Shown: positions 41,972 through 51,050, numbered from the stretch's first letter. The stretch is 64,000 nucleotides of DNA from Cuneatibacter caecimuris (GCF_004216775.1 NZ_SGXF01000003.1:207224-271223); one strand, 5' to 3'. Notes: generated by a model from the sequence alone, not told the origin. Translations and numbers: made by a program.

Positions 41972-42541
41972 TTATTCATGCATAGAGGGAATTGCCAGAG
42001 CCATTCGGACAGCCGACAGGTTCTGTTCCAGCGTGTCGGCCCCGTTTAAGACAAGGACTCTGCAAGTCAGCAGCTTCTGCCACTCATCATGTTTCGCCTT
42101 ACTGCGCACTTCCACGCCTCCCTCATCATACTGAGCGGCCCATTCCATAAATTTGAGATGATTTTCATACATATCGCCGCCGGGAGCGATGCGCGGGCCA
42201 AAATGGCGTTTTTCCCGCTCTTTGAGCCGGGCCAGCCTGGCTTCCGGCTCAATGACCAGGCGCAGGCAGAGTGTAAAACAGGGTATGAGGCTGTCTCCCC
42301 AGTCTGTCAAAGATCCGGAAACCACCACCTTGTCCCAGGTTTCCATATCTTTTTTCATCAGCTGGATTCTCTGTTCCCGGTCTCTTTTTGCCGTATATTT
42401 GGGATCTGTGGGAAGCCAGAAATAATCGTCGGAATCCATGAAAAAATAGCCCAGCTTTTCGCTGATATACTTTCCAAGAGTGGTAGTCCCGGAGCCCGAG
42501 GCCCCGAAAATATGAATAACGCTTTTTCCCATTCCCGGCAT
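41972..42541 (-). CDS. P-loop nucleotide kinase-like protein (altered Walker A)
   Basis: 189 residues of adenylate/shikimate-kinase-like fold: VIHIFGASGSGTTTLGKYI near residue 8-25, the acidic DSDDYFW segment and a basic lid-like region REREKRHFGPR-type (LKEREKRHFGPRIAPGG). In Walker A the invariant Lys is replaced by Thr (GASGSGTT instead of GxxxxGKT). Related Firmicute proteins share this form, so it is probably a family trait rather than a mutation. ATG 42541 is chosen because it follows the gldA stop by four bases with GGGAG before it. It is downstream of glycerol dehydrogenase in one transcript. Substrate unknown. Confidence 0.75.
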   Translation of the reverse strand: MPGMGKSVIHIFGASGSGTTTLGKYISEKLGYFFMDSDDYFWLPTDPKYTAKRDREQRIQLMKKDMETWDKVVVSGSLTDWGDSLIPCFTLCLRLVIEPEARLARLKEREKRHFGPRIAPGGDMYENHLKFMEWAAQYDEGGVEVRSKAKHDEWQKLLTCRVLVLNGADTLEQNLSAVRMALAIPSMHE

Positions 42542-42545
42542 CGGA

Positions 42546-43646
42546 TCATTCTCCCAGGAAATAGCGCCCGTAAGCATCCGCGGCCAGAATTGCGGCGCAG
42601 ACGGATTCCGGCGTTACCTCAAAGGGCATGTTGTGCAGCGTGTCATTTTCCGCGCAGGCTGCTTTGGCCACGGCCATGATCTTATCGTTTGTCACTTCTT
42701 TGACGCCCAGCTGCTTCAGCGTTACAGGCAGGCCCAGCTCAATACAGAAATCAATGATTTCCTGCAGCTCTTCAGCGGGCACGTCTTCCAGAACCAGCTG
42801 TGTGATGGTGCCGAACGCTACTTTTTCGCCATGGTACATAGAATGGCATTCTTCCAGAACTGTGAATCCGTTGTGAATGGCGTGGGCTCCTGCCAGGCCG
42901 CCGCTTTCAAAGCCGATTCCGGAAAGCAGGGTGTTGGCTTCAATGACTTTCTCCACGGATTTTGTGCAGGCTCCTGCTTCCAGCGCAATTTTGGCCTTCA
43001 CACCTTCTTCCATGAGCGTATCAAAACAAAGCTTGGCAAGAGCCATGGCAGCCAGTGTGACCTGGCCTCCGGCGCAGGTAGCAGCAGCTTTACGCTGTAT
43101 GGCCCGGGCCTCAAAATAAGTGGCCAGCGCGTCTCCCATTCCAGAAACAGTCAGGCGGGCGGGAGATTTTGCAATCACCTCTGTATCCATCAGCACCATA
43201 TTGGGGTTGGCAGGAAGGAACAAGTATTCTTCAAAAACACCGCTGTCTGTATAGATCACTGACAACGCGCTGCAGGGAGCGTCGGTGGAAGCGATGGTGG
43301 GGCAGACCAGCACAGGGGTTTTGCGGTAGTAGGCTACAGCCTTTGCGGTATCCAGAATTTTTCCGCCTCCGATCCCGATTACCATATCGCACTGTTCTGC
43401 TTCCATTTTCGCTGTCAGCCTGTCAATTTCCGTACGGCAGCATTCGCCGTTAAAATAATCAAAGACCACGCTGCAGCCGGTTTTGTCAAAGCTTTCCTGA
43501 ATCTGGCTTCCAACGCGGCCATAGCCGGACTTTGTAATCAGAGCCAGCGCTTTTTTTCCGTAACCTTCCGCATAATTTCCCAGTTTCTTCAGTTCACCTG
43601 CGCCCTGGACATATTTGCCGGGGCTGATCAAAATATTTGCCATCAT
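42546..43646 (-). CDS. gldA: Glycerol dehydrogenase (iron-containing alcohol dehydrogenase family)
   Basis: 366 residues, full family length. The N-terminal Rossmann-like domain has the NAD loop GIGGGKILDTAKAVAY (about 92-107) and the segment PTIASTDAPCSALSVIY typical of glycerol dehydrogenases. The helical C-terminal domain supplies the metal ligands: Asp in SGMGDALATYFEA and His in GLAGAHAIHNG and CHSMYHGEKVA. It oxidises glycerol to dihydroxyacetone with NAD, or works in reverse. GGAGG is seven bases before the ATG, preceded by a near-consensus promoter. Related diol oxidation is possible, but the match to GldA is close. Confidence 0.93.
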   Translation of the reverse strand: MMANILISPGKYVQGAGELKKLGNYAEGYGKKALALITKSGYGRVGSQIQESFDKTGCSVVFDYFNGECCRTEIDRLTAKMEAEQCDMVIGIGGGKILDTAKAVAYYRKTPVLVCPTIASTDAPCSALSVIYTDSGVFEEYLFLPANPNMVLMDTEVIAKSPARLTVSGMGDALATYFEARAIQRKAAATCAGGQVTLAAMALAKLCFDTLMEEGVKAKIALEAGACTKSVEKVIEANTLLSGIGFESGGLAGAHAIHNGFTVLEECHSMYHGEKVAFGTITQLVLEDVPAEELQEIIDFCIELGLPVTLKQLGVKEVTNDKIMAVAKAACAENDTLHNMPFEVTPESVCAAILAADAYGRYFLGE

Positions 43647-43675
43647 TAATTTTCCTCCGTTAATTTGTTAACAAT

Positions 43676-43704
43676 ATTGTAGGCTACATGGACAGCGCTG
43701 TCAA
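43676..43704 (-). promoter_or_regulatory. Promoter of gldA
   Basis: On the minus strand TTGACA (43699-43704), 17 bases and TACAAT (43676-43681), 30 bases before the ATG. Its -35 box is part of the palindrome GACAGCGCTGTC (43691-43702), a possible regulator site. Confidence 0.75.
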
Positions 43705-43731
43705 GTGAACAAAATATGAAAAAGAATTTCA

Positions 43732-43760
43732 TTGAGAAAGCTGAAAACGGCTGATATAAT
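43732..43760 (+). promoter_or_regulatory. Promoter of the response regulator-kinase operon
   Basis: TTGAGA (43732-43737), 17 bases and TATAAT (43755-43760), 32 bases before the regulator ATG. It is back to back with the gldA promoter. Confidence 0.75.
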
Positions 43761-43792
43761 AGGAACAGCATGGGCGGAAGGAGAAATTTGAG

Positions 43793-44464
43793 ATGACTAA
43801 AATTTTACTGGTGGAGGATGACCGGAAGATTGTTGAAAATCTGCGGGAATTCCTCCGCAGGGAAGGTTTTGAGACGGAAGCTGCGGCGGGACAGCAGGAG
43901 GCGCTGGAAAAGCTGGAAAACGGCTCCTGGGATCTGGTGCTGCTGGATATCTCTCTTAAGGATGGGAACGGTTATGCGGTCTGTTCCGCGGTGAGAGAAC
44001 GCTTTGGCGTCCCGGTGATTTTTCTGACTGCCTCGGGAGATGAATACAGTGTGGTGACAGGGTTTGACGTGGGGGCGGACGACTATATTGCCAAACCTTT
44101 CCGGCCCAGGGAGCTGGTGTCCCGGATCAGGAATGTGCTCCGGCGTAATAACCGGCTGGGAAAAATCATGGAATATGGCGGCGTATCCGTGGACGCGGTG
44201 AAAGGCACAGTCATGAAAAACGGCAGGGAGGTGTTCCTTTCCGCATTGGAGTACCGACTGCTGCTGGTATTTTTCAATAACATGGGCATTGTATTGTCCA
44301 GGAACAAACTGCTGGAAGAAATCTGGGATATCGCGGGAGAATATGTGAATGACAACACCCTGACGGTTTATATCAAGCGGCTGCGGGATAAAATCGAAGA
44401 CGACCCACAGAATCCGTCAGTGATCAGAACGGTCCGGGGGATGGGCTATAAGGCGGGAGATTGA
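43793..44464 (+). CDS. OmpR-family response regulator (peptide-antibiotic stress type)
   Basis: 223 residues. Receiver domain about 1-115: acidic pair VEDDRK, phosphoacceptor Asp in LVLLDISLKDGNG (about 51), Lys in YIAKPFRPREL. The C-terminal winged helix (about 125-220) ends with the conserved VNDNTLTVYIKRLRDKIE and IRTVRGMGYK. GGAGAAATTTG lies before the ATG. It is followed one base later by a short sensor kinase and then an ABC transporter, the arrangement of BceRS-AB-like modules. A triple GTCAYC repeat before the transporter is its likely target. Confidence 0.93.
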   Translation: MTKILLVEDDRKIVENLREFLRREGFETEAAAGQQEALEKLENGSWDLVLLDISLKDGNGYAVCSAVRERFGVPVIFLTASGDEYSVVTGFDVGADDYIAKPFRPRELVSRIRNVLRRNNRLGKIMEYGGVSVDAVKGTVMKNGREVFLSALEYRLLLVFFNNMGIVLSRNKLLEEIWDIAGEYVNDNTLTVYIKRLRDKIEDDPQNPSVIRTVRGMGYKAGD

Positions 44465-44465
44465 G

Positions 44466-45473
44466 ATGAAATTTTACAGAAATCCTGAGATCAGGCGGAG
44501 TATCTGGCTATGGGCCCTTTGGCTTGCAGCTTTTGCAGCGGCGGCAGCTTGTCTGGACTGGCGGTTCGGAGCGCTGTCGTCGGCCTTTGGCCTGCTCTGC
44601 GGAGCGCTGCATTTTGTCCCCACCTTCAGGCGGTACAGGGCTTTGGCAGAGTTAAGCCTGGAGATCGATGAGATTCTTCATGGAAGCGTGGGGCTGGATT
44701 TGGACCGGTTCGCAGAAGGGGAGCTGGCGGTGCTCCAGAGCGAAATTTATAAAATGACGGTTCGCCTCCGGGAACAGGCCGAAAACCTGAAAAAAGACAA
44801 AGTATACCTTGCAGATTCTATTGCGGATATCTCCCATCAGATCAGGACACCGCTGACGTCCATCAATCTGGTGGTGAATTTTCTGGGGCAGGAGGGCCTG
44901 GAAGAGGAACGCAGGATTGCCCTTGTACAGGAGCTGCGGGGCCTGCTGGGGAGAATCGACTGGCTGATCGGCACACTGCTGAAACTGTCCAGGCTGGACG
45001 CGGGCACAGTCCGATTTGCCAGGTCACAGGTGAATGTAAGGGAAATGCTCGGCAGGGCGGCGCAGCCTGTGGAGATTCCCATGGATCTGCGGGGACAGCG
45101 CCTGGTTCTCAAATCCTCGGGAGAAGAGACTTTTTACGGAGATCTGGCATGGACGACGGAAGCTGTGGAAAATATCCTGAAAAACTGTATGGAGCATACG
45201 CCGGAGGGAGGCTGCATTACAGCCGAAGCGCGGGAAACGCCGATCTTTACGGAAATTGTGATCTCTGATACCGGGGAGGGAATTGATGAAAAAGATCTTC
45301 CCCGGCTGTTCGAGCGGTTTTACCGTGGGGAACATGCTGCGGAAGGCAGCGCGGGCATCGGCCTGGCGCTGGCCAGAATGATTGTGACGGAACAGGACGG
45401 TTCCCTGAAGGCAGGCAACAGGCCGGGCGGCGGGGCGGAATTTACCATACGTTTTTACAGGGCCACAGTATAA
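44466..45473 (+). CDS. Intramembrane-sensing histidine kinase (BceS-like)
   Basis: 335 residues. Two membrane helices at about 13-32 and 35-52 are joined by only a few residues, so there is no extracellular sensor domain; such kinases usually take the signal from a partner transporter. The core follows: phosphoacceptor His in DISHQIRTPLTS (about 125), N box ENILKNCMEHTP, DTGEGIDEKD and GIGLALA. It is read directly after the regulator and before the FtsX-type transporter, its probable sensory partner. It ends 87 bases before the ATPase gene, where a second promoter with regulator repeats lies. Confidence 0.92.
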   Translation: MKFYRNPEIRRSIWLWALWLAAFAAAAACLDWRFGALSSAFGLLCGALHFVPTFRRYRALAELSLEIDEILHGSVGLDLDRFAEGELAVLQSEIYKMTVRLREQAENLKKDKVYLADSIADISHQIRTPLTSINLVVNFLGQEGLEEERRIALVQELRGLLGRIDWLIGTLLKLSRLDAGTVRFARSQVNVREMLGRAAQPVEIPMDLRGQRLVLKSSGEETFYGDLAWTTEAVENILKNCMEHTPEGGCITAEARETPIFTEIVISDTGEGIDEKDLPRLFERFYRGEHAAEGSAGIGLALARMIVTEQDGSLKAGNRPGGGAEFTIRFYRATV

Positions 45474-45477
45474 TAAT

Positions 45478-45531
45478 GTGACAGAATTGTCACCCGCAAG
45501 TCACCGGAGCGTCATCACCGGGGGGTATGAT
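45478..45531 (+). promoter_or_regulatory. Regulated promoter of the ABC transporter with 11-bp direct repeats
   Basis: GTCACC at 45489, GTCACC at 45500 and GTCATC at 45511 are spaced exactly 11 bases apart, one helical turn. The last two cover the -35 position of a TATGAT -10 box (45526-45531). An overlapping inverted repeat GTGACA-GAAT-TGTCAC spans 45478-45493. This is the layout expected for activation by an OmpR-type regulator such as the one encoded upstream. Confidence 0.6.
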
Positions 45532-45560
45532 GGAGCCATATCAATCAAGGAGGAACAGGG

Positions 45561-46244
45561 ATGGAAATATTGAGAGTGGAAAACCTGATGAAAGTGTATG
45601 GCTCGGGGGAGAATGAAGTGCGGGCATTGGACGGCGTCTCTTTCAGCGTGGAAAAAGGGGCGTTTGTGGCGATTATCGGGCCGTCCGGCTCCGGGAAATC
45701 CACGCTTCTGCATATACTGGGAGGCGTGGATACGCCTACCTCAGGAAAGGTGTATATGGAGGACCAGGATGTATACGCACAGAATGAGGAACAGCTGGCG
45801 GTATTCCGGAGGAGACAGGTGGGGCTGATTTATCAGTTTTACAACTTGATTCCTGTATTAAATGTGACAGAGAATATCACGCTTCCGGTGCTGATGGACG
45901 GCAGGAAGGTGAATGAAAAGCGGCTGCAGGAACTGATCGCCACGCTGAAACTGGAAGGGAGGGAACAGCATCTGCCCAATCAGCTGTCCGGCGGCCAGCA
46001 GCAGAGGGTTTCCATTGGAAGAGCGCTGATGAACGCTCCGGCAGTGGTGCTGGCGGATGAACCTACAGGTAATCTGGATTCCAAAAACAGCCAGGAGATC
46101 ATTGAGCTGCTGAGATATTCCAATAAGAAATACGGACAGACGCTGATTGTTATCACCCATGACGAAAATATCGCTCTGCAGGCAGACCGTATCATCGCTA
46201 TAGAAGATGGGAAAATCACCAGGGACGAGGTGATCCGGGGATGA
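45561..46244 (+). CDS. ABC transporter ATP-binding protein (BceA/MacB-like)
   Basis: 227 residues. Walker A GPSGSGKST near 36-44, Q-loop in YQFYNLIPVLNVTENI, signature LSGGQQQRVSIGRAL, Walker B VVLADEPTGNLDS and switch His in IVITHDE are all present. The NLIPVLNVTENITLP segment is characteristic of ATPases paired with FtsX-type permeases. AAGGAGG stands eight bases before the ATG. The stop overlaps the permease start (ATGA). The pair likely removes or senses antimicrobial peptides at the membrane under the upstream two-component system. Confidence 0.95.
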   Translation: MEILRVENLMKVYGSGENEVRALDGVSFSVEKGAFVAIIGPSGSGKSTLLHILGGVDTPTSGKVYMEDQDVYAQNEEQLAVFRRRQVGLIYQFYNLIPVLNVTENITLPVLMDGRKVNEKRLQELIATLKLEGREQHLPNQLSGGQQQRVSIGRALMNAPAVVLADEPTGNLDSKNSQEIIELLRYSNKKYGQTLIVITHDENIALQADRIIAIEDGKITRDEVIRG

Positions 46245-48901
46245 ATATTTTTGGCAGGACCACCAGGAAAACGCTCTGGAAAAATAAAACCAGGACAATC
46301 GTGACGATTATCGGGATCATGCTGTCGGCAGCCATGATCACCGCAGTGCTGACCAGCATTGTGAGCCTGCAGGAGTATGCCCTGAACTGCGCTGTTTATC
46401 AGGACGGGAACTGGCATATTTCTCAGGAAAATCTGACGCAGGAGGAGCTGTCCCAGGTCCGTGAAGACGAAGATGTTGACAGCGGAGCCGCGGCCCAGGA
46501 ACTGGGGTATGCGCCGGTGGAGAATAAATGGGCGGAAAAGCCCTACCTCTATGTGCTGGGCGCGGACGGATTGTTCATGGAGCGGATGCCTGTTCATCTG
46601 ATCCGCGGCCGCCTGCCGGAAAACAGCTCGGAGCTTTTGATACCCAATGAAATTGTGGAACGGGGACAGGCGGAAATTTATGTGGGAGATCAGCTGACGC
46701 TGGATTTGGGGGACAGGATGCTGGGCGGAGAAACATTGTATCAGCATAATCCTTTGATGTTGGATGAGACAGGAGAATTGAGAGAAACGCTGCAGATACG
46801 GCAGGCCAGAACCTACACAGTTGTCGGTGTTTATGAGACGCCGGGCTTTGAAGATTACAGTTCTCCCGGACAGACGGCGCTGACATGCTGGGATGATTCC
46901 TCTGCGGCGGAAACATATTCCGTATATTTGCTTTTAAAGGATCCGGGAAAAGCCTACAGCTATATGAATGGATCAATGTATACCGGCACAGCTAATACAG
47001 ACGTGCTTCTGTACAGCGGCGTTTCCTTCTATGATACTTTTTACAAAGTGCTTTACAACCTGGCGGCCATTTTGATCGGGCTGACGATTTTCGGATCAGT
47101 ATCTCTGATCTACAATGCTTTCTCCATATCGGTCAGCGAAAGGACCCGGCAGTTCGGCTTGTTTTCTTCAGTGGGAGCGACCAGACGGCAGCTGCGCAAT
47201 ATGGTGTTCGACGAAGCGGTCTATCTGAGCCTGATCGGCGTCCCTCTGGGAATCCTGTGCGGCGTGGCGGGGATCGGAGTGACTTTAAACCTGATCGGAA
47301 ACAAGTTTTATTCCCTGTTTGGCGTGGGGCAGGTGGCCTTTCGCCTGAAAATCTCACCGTTTGCTTTGGCTGCAGCGGCGGTCCTGGCCTTTATCACAGT
47401 GCTCGTATCAGCCTGGATTCCCTCCAGAAGGGCGGCCAGGGTATCGGCTATTGAGGCAATCCGCCAGACAGGAGATATCAAGGCAGGGGGAAAGGTGAAA
47501 ACCTCACGGATAGTTTACAGGCTGTTCGGACTGGAAGGAATGATTGCAGCAAAGCATTTTAAACGGGATAAGAAGCGGTACAGGGCCACAATTATTTCTC
47601 TTTTCATGAGCGTGGTGATCTTTATATCTGCCAGCAGCTTCTGTACTTATCTCACAGATGCGGTGACAGGTACATTCCAGGTGCATGATTATGATATCAG
47701 CTACAGTGTTCCCCAGGACTTGAAGGACAGCCAGGGCAATCCGGTTTCTGCCGGACAGGCGGCTGCGCTGCTCTCTCGGGCGGAAGGAGTGACCCGTTCC
47801 AGCTTTGCGGCGGTTGCGATAGAAGAGGATCTGGAAATACCGCCGGAGTGGATGCCGGAGAGCACCAGAAAGTATTTTGAAGGGACTGGGACAGGAGGAG
47901 TTGAGACAGAAGGAGCGGAAGGTTTTCAGGCAGGGCTGATGATATATGGCGTGGATGAGGTGACCTACCGCGGTTATCTGAAGGAACTGGGCCTGCCGGA
48001 AGAAACATATATGGATGCAGAGCATCCCCTGGGGGTCGGATATTCCTGGCTGAGGGATTTTAACCGGGGCACAGAACGGGTGGAGAGCCTGCAGCTGCTG
48101 GATCAAGAACGGAAGTCCCTGCCTTTTTGGCATTTGAACAGGGCGAAATTTGAACAGATGTTGGAACAGGGCAATACCGGCGATATGACAGAGGAAGAAT
48201 ATGAACAGAGAAGACGGTCTTGCCTGGAATCCAGAACCCTGGAGATCGGAACCTATGCGGACCGGCTCCCTTTCGGCCTGAACCGTTCCAAAAACCACAG
48301 CGTCTGTATTGTATACCCTATTTCAGCTTTTGAAAAACTGAATTTGGGAAGTACGTCTGCGACGATATATTTTGAAGCTGCAGATCACAGCCTGGTTTTT
48401 CAGAACATGGCGGAAGAAGCAGGGAAAAACGGGCTGCCAAGGGAATATTTGTATGATGTGTATGCGGTGAATGAAAACGACAGAAACCTGGTGCTGATTA
48501 TCAAGGTATTCTCTTATGGTTTTATTGTCCTGATTTCCCTGATCGCGCTGGCAAATGTATTTAATACGATTTCCACCAGCATCTACCTCCGGAGGCGGGA
48601 ATTCGCCATGCTGAAATCGGTGGGTATGACCAGAAAAGGATTCCGTAAGATGATGAATTTTGAGTGCCTGCTTTACGGGCTGAAAGCCCTTGCGTTTGGC
48701 ATCCCCACTTCCTTTGCGGTTACCTGGCTGATTTTCCGCAGCGTCCGGATGGGGTACGACACCGGATTTTATCTGCCCTGGCCGGCGGTGGCTGTGGCTG
48801 TGGGGAGTGTTTTCCTGGTGGTATTCGCCACAATGATGTATTCCATGAGGAAAATCAGCAGCGATAATCCCATTGACGCGCTGAAGGACGAGAATCAATA
48901 A
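46241..48901 (+). CDS. ABC transporter permease, FtsX type with large extracellular domain
   Basis: 886 residues. A membrane helix near 18-40 is followed by a large extracellular portion (about 45-260), three helices carrying an FtsX core (about 270-410; FSISVSERTRQFGLFSSVGA), a helix near 445 and a second extracellular stretch (about 470-740), and a final FtsX set (about 755-880; YLRRREFAMLKSVGMTRKGF). This differs from BceB, which has ten helices and one outer domain between helices VII and VIII; it resembles the four-plus-four FtsX layout of other peptide-resistance permeases. It is coupled to the ATPase by a four-base overlap. Substrate is unknown. Confidence 0.9.
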   Translation: MNIFGRTTRKTLWKNKTRTIVTIIGIMLSAAMITAVLTSIVSLQEYALNCAVYQDGNWHISQENLTQEELSQVREDEDVDSGAAAQELGYAPVENKWAEKPYLYVLGADGLFMERMPVHLIRGRLPENSSELLIPNEIVERGQAEIYVGDQLTLDLGDRMLGGETLYQHNPLMLDETGELRETLQIRQARTYTVVGVYETPGFEDYSSPGQTALTCWDDSSAAETYSVYLLLKDPGKAYSYMNGSMYTGTANTDVLLYSGVSFYDTFYKVLYNLAAILIGLTIFGSVSLIYNAFSISVSERTRQFGLFSSVGATRRQLRNMVFDEAVYLSLIGVPLGILCGVAGIGVTLNLIGNKFYSLFGVGQVAFRLKISPFALAAAAVLAFITVLVSAWIPSRRAARVSAIEAIRQTGDIKAGGKVKTSRIVYRLFGLEGMIAAKHFKRDKKRYRATIISLFMSVVIFISASSFCTYLTDAVTGTFQVHDYDISYSVPQDLKDSQGNPVSAGQAAALLSRAEGVTRSSFAAVAIEEDLEIPPEWMPESTRKYFEGTGTGGVETEGAEGFQAGLMIYGVDEVTYRGYLKELGLPEETYMDAEHPLGVGYSWLRDFNRGTERVESLQLLDQERKSLPFWHLNRAKFEQMLEQGNTGDMTEEEYEQRRRSCLESRTLEIGTYADRLPFGLNRSKNHSVCIVYPISAFEKLNLGSTSATIYFEAADHSLVFQNMAEEAGKNGLPREYLYDVYAVNENDRNLVLIIKVFSYGFIVLISLIALANVFNTISTSIYLRRREFAMLKSVGMTRKGFRKMMNFECLLYGLKALAFGIPTSFAVTWLIFRSVRMGYDTGFYLPWPAVAVAVGSVFLVVFATMMYSMRKISSDNPIDALKDENQ

Positions 48902-48906
48902 ACTGA

Positions 48907-48935
48907 TTGAAACCCTTCTGATTTGCGGGTATAAT
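48907..48935 (+). promoter_or_regulatory. Promoter of the epimerase gene
   Basis: TTGAAA (48907-48912), 17 bases and TATAAT (48930-48935), 42 bases before the ATG at 48978. No terminator was seen after the preceding permease gene. Confidence 0.75.
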
Positions 48936-48977
48936 AGAAAGAAAAAGATTCCATAATTTGGTCAGAGGAGGACTCGG

Positions 48978-49997
48978 ATGCGGATTTTATTGATTGGGGG
49001 AACAGGCACGATCAGCGCCGCCATAACAAGACGGCTGCTGGAAGCAGGAGAGGAACTGTATCTGCTGAACAGAGGCCGCAGGAATGACAGGGTGCCGGAA
49101 GGGGCCCATGAGATTTTTGCGGACATCAATGAAGATGAGGAACAGGCGGCGGCCGCCCTGGAAGGGATGACTTTTGACGTGGTTGCGGATTTCATCGCGT
49201 TCCGTCAGGAACAGGCGGAGCGGGATGTGAGGCTCTTTTCCGGCAGGACCGGGCAGTATATCTTCATCAGCTCCGCGTCTGCCTATCAGAAGCCGCTGTC
49301 TGACTACAGGGTTACGGAGGGGACCCCTCTGTCCAACCCTTACTGGCAGTACTCCAGGGACAAAATTGCCTGTGAAGAGTACCTGATGAAGCAGTACCGG
49401 GAAACCGGTTTTCCGGTGACCATTGTCCGCCCCAGCCATACCTACAGCGAATACAGCGTGCCTCTCGGCGTGCACAGTCCTGGCGGCGGATATCCGGTGC
49501 TGAAGCGGATGCTGGAAGGAAAGCCTGTGATTATCCACGGGGACGGCACTTCCCTGTGGACAATGACCCATAATACGGATTTCGCCTGTGGATTTACCGG
49601 CCTTCTGGGCAACGCCCACGCCATCGGAGAGGCCGTGCAGATCACTTCCGACGAATCCATGACCTGGAACCAGATTTATCAGACAGTTGCGGCCGCTCTG
49701 GGCGTAAAACTGAACCCGTTATACATCCCCTCCGTCATGCTGGCTGAGTCAGGCAGGTATGATCTGTACGGAGGCCTGCTGGGGGACAAGGCCAACACGG
49801 TGGTATTTGACAACAGCAAGCTGAAGCGCCTGGTTCCAGGCTTCAGGGCAGTGAAGCGGATGGATCAGGGGCTTCGGGAGTCTGTAGAATATGTGATGTC
49901 CCATCCGGAGCTTCAGAAAGAGGACCCGGATTTTGACGCCTGGTGCGACCGCTGGGCCGCAGCCATGGAATCAGCCCGGGAAATGATGAAAGAATGA
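48978..49997 (+). CDS. NAD-dependent epimerase/dehydratase family protein (extended SDR)
   Basis: 339 residues. The N-terminal Rossmann fold starts at once with LLIGGTGTISAAITRRLL, a GxxGxI-type loop, followed by LNRGRR after beta-2. A Ser-rich strand FISSASAYQ and the later Tyr-x3-Lys-like YSRDK (about 131-135) supply the usual catalytic residues. The C-terminal part holds substrate-binding segments (VRPSHTYSEY, DGTSLWTMTH). Members act on nucleotide sugars or similar; plant chloroplast and bacterial RNA-binding-like relatives exist. GGAGG lies about nine bases before the ATG. The esterase gene starts 30 bases after its stop. Confidence 0.87.
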   Translation: MRILLIGGTGTISAAITRRLLEAGEELYLLNRGRRNDRVPEGAHEIFADINEDEEQAAAALEGMTFDVVADFIAFRQEQAERDVRLFSGRTGQYIFISSASAYQKPLSDYRVTEGTPLSNPYWQYSRDKIACEEYLMKQYRETGFPVTIVRPSHTYSEYSVPLGVHSPGGGYPVLKRMLEGKPVIIHGDGTSLWTMTHNTDFACGFTGLLGNAHAIGEAVQITSDESMTWNQIYQTVAAALGVKLNPLYIPSVMLAESGRYDLYGGLLGDKANTVVFDNSKLKRLVPGFRAVKRMDQGLRESVEYVMSHPELQKEDPDFDAWCDRWAAAMESAREMMKE

Positions 49998-50027
49998 GCG
50001 GCCTGAGCCGGCAGAGAGGAGATGACC

Positions 50028-51050
50028 ATGAATAAAGCAGTGCAGCGCCTGCTGCAGATCCTGTCCCATCCGGAGGAGGAGCTGGATTTGGGGAAGTCCA
50101 GAAAGCTGATGAATATTAAGACCCTGGACCCCTTCAAGCTGTTCTACAGGACCCTGGACCACAAATTCTACAACGGGGACCACGAGGTGCCGGTGCGGAT
50201 CTATTTTCCCAGCGAAGAGGCCTTTGAGACAGTAGATATAGAGAAATACCGGAAAGAACATCCAGTGTCGTCTCCGGGAAAAATGGAAGACAATACCTGG
50301 CCTGTACTGCTTTTTATTCATGGAGGAGGCTTTGCGACGGAGAGCGTGGAGTCTTATAACAGGATTTGCTGGGACCTGGCGAAGCATACAGAGATGGTTG
50401 TGGTATCCGTAGATTATCCCCTTGCGCCGGAATTTCGTTTTCCCAGACAGCTGGAAGACTGCTACGCGGTGGCGGAAGCGATTTTTACAGACAGAAGTAT
50501 TCTGAATGTGGACCCGGAAAATATTACGGTGATGGGAGACAGCGCAGGAGGGAATCTGACCGCCGCGCTGTGCCTGCTGGCGCGGGAACGGAAAACCTTT
50601 CTTCCTAGGCGGCAGGTCCTTTTGTACCCCTGTCTCAACAATGACTATTCGGAACACACTCCCTTTGCTTCTGTACTGGAAAACGGATCGGACTATCTTC
50701 TGACCAGAAAAAACATGGTGGATTATCTGAATCTGTACGTTTCCTGTGAAGAAGATTGGCAGAATCCGTATTTTGCGCCTCTTTTGGCAGAGGATCTCAC
50801 AGGGCTGCCCAAAACACTTGTCATTACTGCGGAATATGACCCGCTCAGGGACGAGGGGGAAGCCTTTGCCGGAAGGCTGGCAGAGGCGGGAGTGGAAACG
50901 GCTTTGCACCGGATGGAGGATACAATCCATGGTTTTATCCAGATGCCGCCTCTGTATCCTCCGGTGCAGGAGGTATACCGGATGGTGCGGGAATTTGTGA
51001 AGGAGATGGAAGATGTTTCAGGCAAAGAAAACCAGGTGGAGGAATCTTGA
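50028..51050 (+). CDS. Alpha/beta hydrolase, HSL-type esterase
   Basis: 340 residues. The oxyanion motif HGGGF is near residue 94, the nucleophile elbow GDSAGG near 170, the acid in TAEYDPLRDEG and the catalytic His in DTIHGFIQMP. That is the hormone-sensitive-lipase group of esterases acting on short acyl esters. ATG 50028 is six bases after GAGAGGAG and is preferred to ATG 50022, which touches that site. Its 3' end overlaps the acyltransferase-like gene by 38 bases, suggesting the two are made together and act on a common ester pool. The natural substrate is not known. Confidence 0.9.
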   Translation: MNKAVQRLLQILSHPEEELDLGKSRKLMNIKTLDPFKLFYRTLDHKFYNGDHEVPVRIYFPSEEAFETVDIEKYRKEHPVSSPGKMEDNTWPVLLFIHGGGFATESVESYNRICWDLAKHTEMVVVSVDYPLAPEFRFPRQLEDCYAVAEAIFTDRSILNVDPENITVMGDSAGGNLTAALCLLARERKTFLPRRQVLLYPCLNNDYSEHTPFASVLENGSDYLLTRKNMVDYLNLYVSCEEDWQNPYFAPLLAEDLTGLPKTLVITAEYDPLRDEGEAFAGRLAEAGVETALHRMEDTIHGFIQMPPLYPPVQEVYRMVREFVKEMEDVSGKENQVEES

